A DNA stretch of 64,000 bases from contig OY744463.1 in NCBI GenBank assembly GCA_963556145.1, forward strand, positions 1,178,001 through 1,242,000, in the 5' to 3' direction. The translations under genes were made by a program, and so were the position numbers. Below are positions 22,244-29,600 of this stretch, in pieces. The stretch comes from Hygrocybe punicea. Lineage: Eukaryota; Basidiomycota; Agaricomycetes; Agaricales; Hygrophoraceae. The notes beneath the pieces were generated by a model. The model was not told the origin of the DNA, ran no database searches, and saw nothing but the letters and a program-made list of their open reading frames with translations. Each line of letters opens with the position of its first letter. Positions within the stretch are counted from its first letter, which is position 1.

Positions 22244-23677
22244 CTAGAATATCGGAATCAATGCAGAAAAAGGAAATTCTTGAATGAATGAGTGTGGGGC
22301 TATACAATAGCGGTGAGGAATAATGGTATTGTATCTTTTCTGGAGTAAATCTGCAGATAGTGGCACTGGTAACTGATGAAGATGATATATAGGATAACCA
22401 TATTTTGACAACTTTAAACCTGCATCAAAGTCATCATTGCCAAGACCTGAGGGGTCATTGACTTCTCCTGGTATTTTTACTGAACCAACTGTAATGACAC
22501 CTGTAATGGAACTGATTGGCGTTGTTTCATAAAGCCACATGTGACAGACAGTGGCTGGAACTTGATATTTTCTAAATTCAAAATTCTTTGTGCGTGATGC
22601 AATGTGTGCAGCAAATTCTGGCTTGATGGCAAGAATAATATCTGTGATGTCTCCTGATTTAAGAGATATTAACTGATTTACTGAGCAATCCTCTACTTCA
22701 GCAGCTTCATCTTCCTGGTCTGCTATTTCATAAAGGATAGGGTCAGTTCGATAAATGTATGGTAAAATCCGAAATGCTGCATAATGCTCAGCATGCACAG
22801 CACCATCTAATTCTTTTAAAACATAAGTTCCTCTTCTTGTTTGTCTGACAACTTCATATGGGCCAAGGTAACGAGGGTCTGTCTTGAATTTTCCTATAGT
22901 CATCTCCAAACGACTATTATATACTAGAACTAGTTCTCCTGGCTGATAATCACGTTTTTGCAATCGTCTATGAAATCTCTGATCAAATTGCAATTTAGAT
23001 ATGAAGCGAGCCTGTTTAAGCACAGCTGCTGCTTTATCAATATCTTCTTGATGTCTTCCAAGCTGACGTATGCGGAGTGCTAACAAATCTGATGTAGAAA
23101 GTCCTGAGCAAAAACCTTCAACCATAAATGTGGCTTCTGTTAGGTCAAAGGGAAGTATAGGATGAGTGCCATGGAGTAGATAATAAGGTGAGTATCCAGT
23201 AACACTGCTGACTGTAATTCGGTCTGCAAATGATGCTAACTCTACGTGCTTGTGCCAATTCTTGATTTTTCCAGTCTTATCTTTTTCACAGGACTTGACT
23301 ATGGCTTCACGTAGAGTAAAATGTCCTCTTTCTATTACACCATTTGCATGCTTATTGTAGGGTGATATGCGAACCTGAGGAATTCCTAGTCTTCTAAGCA
23401 GAGACTCAAATGCTCCTTTGACTTCTCCTCCATTATCAGTAACTACATGTTCAATGGCACCATAGCGACAATAGATCTGTTCCCAGAAGAATTTTGCTAA
23501 GTTGTGTGAATTGTTTGATCTTAGAGCTTTTACTTCAGTTGCTCCTGATAAATCATCACGTGCTGCTACAATGAAATGGTAGCCTCCTGAAGGTGGCATA
23601 AACATTACATCAATGTATACCTTTTGAAAAATTGCTGTAGGGGTAGAAATTGTAGGGGAAATTTCGATTTTCTTCAA
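22244..23677 (-). CDS. Integrase with C-terminal ASCH-like (PUA-superfamily) domain
   Basis: Residues ~15-180 are an rve integrase core. The catalytic triad is D23 (YIDVMF), D81 (TDNGGEVKG) and E116 (NGVIERGH), spaced D-57-D-34-E. Residues ~245-310 are the gypsy C-terminal fold ('QPGELVLVYNS', 'RRGTYVLKELDGAV', 'HYAAFRILPY'). Instead of a chromodomain, residues ~345-470 read 'DIILAIKPEFAAHIASRTK', 'FEFRK', 'WLYETTPISSITGVI' and 'IPGEVNDPSGLGNDDF', the pattern of an ASCH domain (conserved G/S-x-K-x-x-E-x-R). The N-terminal zinc finger is in the preceding ORF, +1 frameshifted at an 8-T run, so this ORF alone lacks HHCC. Function of the tail is inferred: target choice or RNA/modified-base binding. 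Confidence 0.8.
   Translation of the reverse strand: MKKIEISPTISTPTAIFQKVYIDVMFMPPSGGYHFIVAARDDLSGATEVKALRSNNSHNLAKFFWEQIYCRYGAIEHVVTDNGGEVKGAFESLLRRLGIPQVRISPYNKHANGVIERGHFTLREAIVKSCEKDKTGKIKNWHKHVELASFADRITVSSVTGYSPYYLLHGTHPILPFDLTEATFMVEGFCSGLSTSDLLALRIRQLGRHQEDIDKAAAVLKQARFISKLQFDQRFHRRLQKRDYQPGELVLVYNSRLEMTIGKFKTDPRYLGPYEVVRQTRRGTYVLKELDGAVHAEHYAAFRILPYIYRTDPILYEIADQEDEAAEVEDCSVNQLISLKSGDITDIILAIKPEFAAHIASRTKNFEFRKYQVPATVCHMWLYETTPISSITGVITVGSVKIPGEVNDPSGLGNDDFDAGLKLSKYGYPIYHLHQLPVPLSADLLQKRYNTIIPHRYCIAPHSFIQEFPFSALIPIF
22268..22645 (-). other. ASCH-like domain region of the integrase ORF
   Basis: Covers residues ~345-470 of the integrase ORF. 'IKPEFAAHIASRTKNFEFRK' matches the ASCH signature: a beta strand with IKPE, a helix, then K-x-x-E-F-R. 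'WLYETTPISSITGVI' matches the following strand, where ASCH proteins read 'YATSPVKAIVG'. Assigned from motif memory, not from a profile search. Confidence 0.7.
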
Positions 23678-23681
23678 GCTC

Positions 23682-26600
23682 CTAACTTGACACTGATGAC
23701 ATGATGAAATGTGGTAATGGACATCTGCTCTGAGATGAGGCCAAAAAAAATCGAAGTTTGACTAAGTCAAACACAGCTTGTTCTCCTTTATGACCTAAGT
23801 TTTCATGAGCTTGAGTGAGAATGGCGATTCTTTTCTTTGCATTCATAATCACTAATGAAGGCATTTTCTGGCCATTTCTTCTAAACAGTTTATCATCTTT
23901 TAAATAAAATTGTCCAGTTTTCTTCAGAAATCTTCTTCTTGCCTGCAAGGTATCTGTTGAAGGCATTTCCAATGTGGATAAAAAATGTTTTACTTGAATG
24001 AGTATCTTGTCCTGTTGTAATTTAATTTCATTATTTGAAGGGAGTGTGATGGCCTTGTATGGCAATTTGGTAGGGACAGTGAAGCTAAATTTTCTTATTT
24101 CATGTGGATCAGGAACATGAACAAGCAAGGCAATATCATCTAGCCATGAATCATCATGCTTTTCAATTTCTTCATTATCTGCAAGTTCTCTGCGAGAAAG
24201 TGCATCTGGTCCCCTAAACTGGGTTGCAGGTACATGAATAAGTTTGAAGTCAAATAATAAAATTCCTTGAATCCATCTGTTTATGGCTGCATTAGGTTGT
24301 AAATCCGGTTCATTGAGCATGCCTTTTATAAACTTGGCATCTACCTCTATATGTAAATTCTTTATTCCTATTAAATACAGTCTCCAGTGGCGTAACGCGC
24401 GGTATAGTCCATATAACTCCAGTTTTGGCTGTGAATATCTGGATTCTCTTTCACTCATTGGTATTGAACCATATCTAGCAGGGCGACGATTTCCATTTTC
24501 ATCTTCTTGTGATAAAATAAAACCGGCAGCAATATGGCTACTGTCTACTGATAAATATGTGGGTCTATCTGATGTATAATCAATAGAGCGGAGTGCAGGT
24601 GCTGAAGAAACCTTTTCTTTCAATGCCTGGAAAGCTGCTTGTCTTCTTTCATCCCATATAAACTCTGCTCCTTTATGGAATAACTCTGCTAGTGGCTTGG
24701 CTAGTGCAGAATAATTTTCTATCCAAATGCGAACTGTTCCACAGAGACCTAGGAAGCCTCTAACATCCTTGGGAGTCTTGAGTGGGGGCCAGTCCAAAAC
24801 CTTTTGTACTCTACTATCATCAGGACAACGTCCTTCCGGAGTGCATTTCTGTCCTACGATCACGACACTTGAGCGGCAAAGTTGTGTCTTCTTAGCTGAT
24901 ATTGTCATTCCTGCACAAGCAAGGCGATGCATAATGCGATGTACATCTTGAGCGTGCTCCCAAATAAACCTTCTGATTCCTGGATTTTCTAGTAAAACTT
25001 CTGGTCTTCCGTCTTGATCAGGATAAATGGATGAAGGTCCTTTTATAGGTAAATCATCAATGAAGCTATTTGCAGTATGAGGGATTTCATCTTGAAGGAT
25101 GAAGCACATACAACGTTGGAATTCTGCAGGTGAATTTGTGAATCCAGTGGGAAGTGATGTGAGACGAAGTAATCCCAGTGGTGTCATGAATGCAGTGAGG
25201 TCACGAGATGTAGGATGTACTTTCCTAGCATCAAATCCCCATAGTAAATCGAAGACTGTATAGCATTGGCGACCAGCGAAAGGTTCTACAAATTCATCTA
25301 GTATTGGAGGAAGGCCTGCATCACGTATTGTAACTGCATTGAGAGGTTGCAAATCATGGACTATACGAAGTTTTCCATCCTTCTTGCTTACACAAAACCA
25401 TCTTGACCTATAAGAGGATTGACTTGGTTCATATACACCAGCATCTATTTTTCTCTTCAAAACATCCATGACTTTTTCTCTAAGTCCTGGTGGTATAGGA
25501 ATATTTCGAAATGCCCAGGGTACATGTGGGACAGTAGGGATGATGTATGGTGAAAAGTAAGATTCCTTAAGTGTGCCTCTTTCAGTATCTTCAAAGCCAA
25601 TAGCATCTTGGTTAAGTGACAAGAGGTGAGTAAATAATTTTTCTTCTTCTGGCCAAAGAAATCCATCATTGTTTATCTTGAGTATCTTCAGACGTTCAGA
25701 TGTAAGCTTCTCTGTAGGTATGAAGTCTGGTGGTATCATAGGAAGTGGTGGTAATGTGGAAAGAGGGTCATAGGGAAATTTCCTTGTAACACGTGCATCT
25801 TCTGGAAAGGTTCCAGGGACAGGATTTATTTTCTTGTCCACTCTTTTGTAAGCTGTAAGTGTTAATGGATATCCTTGACTATCTGTTTCTTCACAAGGGA
25901 ATATGAGAATGTCTCCTTCTTCACATATTAAGGTTCCTTCTCCTATAATGTAGTAATAGTCTGCTTCTTCTGAGGCACTTTCTTGCTTATTTGGTACTTC
26001 ATTAAGATTGTAATCTTGATTGTCTTCATCTTCTGGGTAGACTAAAATAGGCATAGTTGTTTCTTGGCTATCCTTAATAGTCTCATAGTATACACTGAAT
26101 TGTTCTAGTGGCTTATCTTCATGCTTAGAATTTTGAGGGTCCTCTTCATACAGTCTGACAGAAGTTATATTTGTCAGTTCAGTTTGTTTGTACACAGGTA
26201 TACTAGGGCTGGCTAAGGATGTCAAATCCTGAATAGTCTTTGAAAATATAAACTTGTACACTATCACATCAAGTAATAAAATGTAGTACAGACAGATATA
26301 AAGAAGAGAGGTTTGACATAGGGGCAAAAATATTGTTGCAAGAGTAAACAAATCACTAAGTAATTGTGGACTTGTGATATTTGGGAGGATCAAAATATCC
26401 TTCCTTAAGCAAATCTGCCACTGCTTCAGGGCGGCGAAAGCGCATATCCAAGACTGCATTGATAGCATCAGAGAGTAACATGCGGCGATTGGAGCGAAAG
26501 ATGATAGAGGAATTTTTGAGGAAGGTGATTTCTTCTTCTTCAAGGAGAGGGTTTGACTCTGTGAAGTGAAGGGGCCTAAAATGCTCTGTTGCAGGTTCAG

Positions 26601-26693
26601 GTAGTCTTTCAGAAACTCCTTCTTCCAGAAACCGAAATAGTAAACACTTGTGGTTGAAATAATAGCGGACGGGGTCATTTGAAGGCCTTTCAT
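23682..26693 (-). CDS. Pol: reverse transcriptase, RNase H and integrase zinc finger
   Basis: The first ~330 codons are low-complexity and acidic, and the N-terminal ~110 overlap the gag ORF in the +1 frame, so the initiator may not be used. RT starts about residue 340 ('NNDGFLWPEEEKL') with 'SRWFCVSKKDGKLRIVHDL' and catalytic 'SFIDDLPIKG'. RNase H carries 'YLSVDSSHIAAGFIL' and 'EVDAKFIKGML'. A connection ends in 'GPDALSRR'. The integrase HHCC begins with 'HENLGHKGEQ' and 'LRFF', then goes out of frame after a run of eight T (plus-strand A 23743-23750). The cysteine pair ('CHQCQ') is in the next frame. Seven Ts would restore the usual 'FFWPHLRADV'. How the +1 overlap with gag is expressed is unclear. 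Confidence 0.85.
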   Translation of the reverse strand: MKGLQMTPSAIISTTSVYYFGFWKKEFLKDYLNLQQSILGPFTSQSQTLSLKKKKSPSSKIPLSSFAPIAACYSLMLSMQSWICAFAALKQWQICLRKDILILPNITSPQLLSDLFTLATIFLPLCQTSLLYICLYYILLLDVIVYKFIFSKTIQDLTSLASPSIPVYKQTELTNITSVRLYEEDPQNSKHEDKPLEQFSVYYETIKDSQETTMPILVYPEDEDNQDYNLNEVPNKQESASEEADYYYIIGEGTLICEEGDILIFPCEETDSQGYPLTLTAYKRVDKKINPVPGTFPEDARVTRKFPYDPLSTLPPLPMIPPDFIPTEKLTSERLKILKINNDGFLWPEEEKLFTHLLSLNQDAIGFEDTERGTLKESYFSPYIIPTVPHVPWAFRNIPIPPGLREKVMDVLKRKIDAGVYEPSQSSYRSRWFCVSKKDGKLRIVHDLQPLNAVTIRDAGLPPILDEFVEPFAGRQCYTVFDLLWGFDARKVHPTSRDLTAFMTPLGLLRLTSLPTGFTNSPAEFQRCMCFILQDEIPHTANSFIDDLPIKGPSSIYPDQDGRPEVLLENPGIRRFIWEHAQDVHRIMHRLACAGMTISAKKTQLCRSSVVIVGQKCTPEGRCPDDSRVQKVLDWPPLKTPKDVRGFLGLCGTVRIWIENYSALAKPLAELFHKGAEFIWDERRQAAFQALKEKVSSAPALRSIDYTSDRPTYLSVDSSHIAAGFILSQEDENGNRRPARYGSIPMSERESRYSQPKLELYGLYRALRHWRLYLIGIKNLHIEVDAKFIKGMLNEPDLQPNAAINRWIQGILLFDFKLIHVPATQFRGPDALSRRELADNEEIEKHDDSWLDDIALLVHVPDPHEIRKFSFTVPTKLPYKAITLPSNNEIKLQQDKILIQVKHFLSTLEMPSTDTLQARRRFLKKTGQFYLKDDKLFRRNGQKMPSLVIMNAKKRIAILTQAHENLGHKGEQAVFDLVKLRFFLASSQSRCPLPHFIMSSVSS

Positions 26694-29600
26694 TGATGAG
26701 GGCCCTCCAGTCAGGGGTGGCTAGCTTGAATCCAATTCTGCGAATGCCTTCAACCAAGGATCCTCTAATAGCTTTGAGGAAACTGATGTGAACATCAAAT
26801 GTAGACATGTGGTCTGGCTCAGCTGTTAAGATTCTTGCAGCAGCTAAGTCCTGATGAGAGGAGCCAGCATTGGAGATGGTGAAGGAATACACTTGAATGG
26901 GTGATTGAGGGCGAATAGGAGGTGCTTCCATGCGAAGCTGAGTGAGTAGATTGGATTCTGGATATAATGGGCCTGATCTGACACTAAATGGGGATCTGGG
27001 ATCCTTGGAGGGAAATAAGGGCGAAATGCGTTCTCCTGCATTTAAGGCATTGGCACGATCAAATGGAAGTCTGGCATATTCATCAGAGGGGGTATTGATT
27101 TCCTCACCCTCTGGCAAGGACCAAGTATTGTCTGAGACAGGTGGCAATTGTAACAAAGGTATATCTTCAAGTGGGGGTGGTGTAGGCGAAAGCGATATCA
27201 AGCCTGGAGGGGAATCGAGCGGCTGCTGGGCTTCTTCAATGGCCTGACTGAGGTCTGAATTAAATTCTGTTATTGCTTCTGAATCTGGGGAATCAGACCT
27301 AGTCCAAGCGAACCATTCTAATTCTTCATCTGAGTCTGTGTCCATGGATTCATCAGAAGATGAATTAATGTCCTCAGAAGAGGACACACTGATAGGTCTA
27401 GTCCTAGATCCAGGTTCCTGATAAGGCTGAGGTAGAGATGAATTTATGGAAGTGGTATGAGGAATAATGATGGTGAGTGGATCTGGTTTGGGGCTTAGGA
27501 TCTTGACAGCCTTATTTTCAGAGTCACTCCCAGAATAAACAGAAGAAGATGATTGAGAATCTACAGACATAGAAGTATTTTTAATATCTATGTATTTATT
27601 TGAAGAATATAAATAATTATCACTATTATTATTTAAATCTGGCAAAATTTCCTCAAAGATAGGAGACTTAGGAGAATATTCTAAATCACCATATAGATCA
27701 TCAAAAGACATAGAAGGGGAGCTAGAGACTAAAGGTACAAAATTTTCACTACTATTAAAGGGGGTAAAAGGGGGAGTAGGCAAATAAGAAGTAGCAGGGA
27801 ACCAAATGTTTCCTACATCGGAACCAGGGGTGGCATGGTTGGAGACGTCTGATAAGAGGTCCGGATCGCTGGGGGGCCGGGAAATCGGCTCGCGTCCCAA
27901 TTCGGCATGAGGAGGGGGTGGAAATGCGTAATTTACCTCTGCGTGGTTGTAAAGCATGCGGGGCGGTTCGAGCACGACGGGGTTGATATATCTGACCTGG
28001 CCGACGGGCCAGTCCCAGTCGTCATCAGCAGGGAAAACAAATTCGGGGGTTTTCGCGGAAGTGGGGTAGTGATTGATGAGACCGGGCGAAGTGTCGCGTA
28101 AATGGGCATCAAGCGGCATATTGAGACCAGGTGGGAGTCCGTGGTCATAAACGAGCGCCGCCGGGGCGCTACGTTCATGATTTGCCGGTATATAGTTAGT
28201 GGATTCGAGGAGGGATGCAACTAACGGCGCGCGCGGAGAAGTGGGGATAATAACGTCGAGGAGGTCACTATCAGGGATGGCGTTGTGGCCGTTCATGGGT
28301 TCCGTGCGTATTGCGAGCTGAACGGTGGCCGCCGGGGCCGTATAATCGTCAAAAGAAGGCTTTTTCGTGAGTGAGGTAAAATCCGGGCATTTTTCGTGAG
28401 CGGGGTGCCTAGTACACACCGTGCAACCTGGCCATTCTACTTCCCCTTCATCACCTGCCTCGTATCCGTCACGATCTGTATGTTCGAACAGGTCGCGGCT
28501 GATGTCGAGGGCGGAATGGTGAATGTCATTGGTGGGGGCCGTTGAGTGGACTTCGGATCCCCGGAAATGAAAGAAATTGCTGTCCGTGGTCGCGGAAAGG
28601 TCCGTGGTACCATCTGCGAGGGTCGAAGTATTTTCCGGAGGCATGGTAGTAGTCAGGGAGGGGCGTCTACGGCCACGCTCCGTGTACTGTAGTGGAAGTC
28701 GTTTGTCAGTGAACAGATGAAGCGGGATCTTTCCCACCTCGTAGTCCCATTCCCAGCCTTCGATTGGGCTCCAACCGCGCGCCTCGTCGTTGGTCAACAA
28801 CGATTCGCGGTCGTCCTCGCCAGTGAGCGTGATAGTGGGGACAGAAGAGCCAACCGTGGGAATCCGCGTGACCGGTAAGTTAATGGGGTTACGGGGCGGT
28901 TCTAAGGGCGGAATAATGTCGCCGGGGCGCGTGCGAGGGTCACGAGTGGTCACTGGGAAAGAATAAAAGTCCTCTATGTAAGGAGGAGGGACAGGGGGAG
29001 GAGAAAAGTTCTCCTCAGTAGAAGGGTTAGCAAATGGGTAAAATTGAAAAACTAAATGTCCCATCCTTAAAGAGGGGGGGACACTTGGAGAATTTATTGT
29101 AGCTAGAGAAGCATTTAATAAAATTCCGTGCTCAAAAGGAACACCAAGGGAATCAATCCCCGGAGAAAGCCTATATCCTACAGTGGCAGCAATCAAAAAT
29201 TTACTTAAATGGGGAGATTGGTAATCAAGGGAATTTCCCAAAAAGGAAGTGATAAGTCGGCCAGCATCTGGATGACCATTGGAGTGGATCCCTTCTACAG
29301 GGAGAGGAAGAGGGTGGTTATTGATCATAAAAGGTGGGATCTGGGGGGTTTGTGCAGCAGACATGGCTACTGTCTCTCCCATTTCTTCAGAGTTTTTATA
29401 GCAATTCCTATCTAAATTTCCCTGGTGTGAAAATCCATTTCTTATCTTTCTCCTTTTAGAAAATTCAGATTCTTCATTGTTCATGTCATCACAATGGGCT
29501 ATGGACAATGCAAAAAGTTTCGAGCCATCATATGCATTTTTGGGGATATTGAAGCATGAGATACTTTTATCTCCTTTTACTTCAGACTTATCCTTATCCA

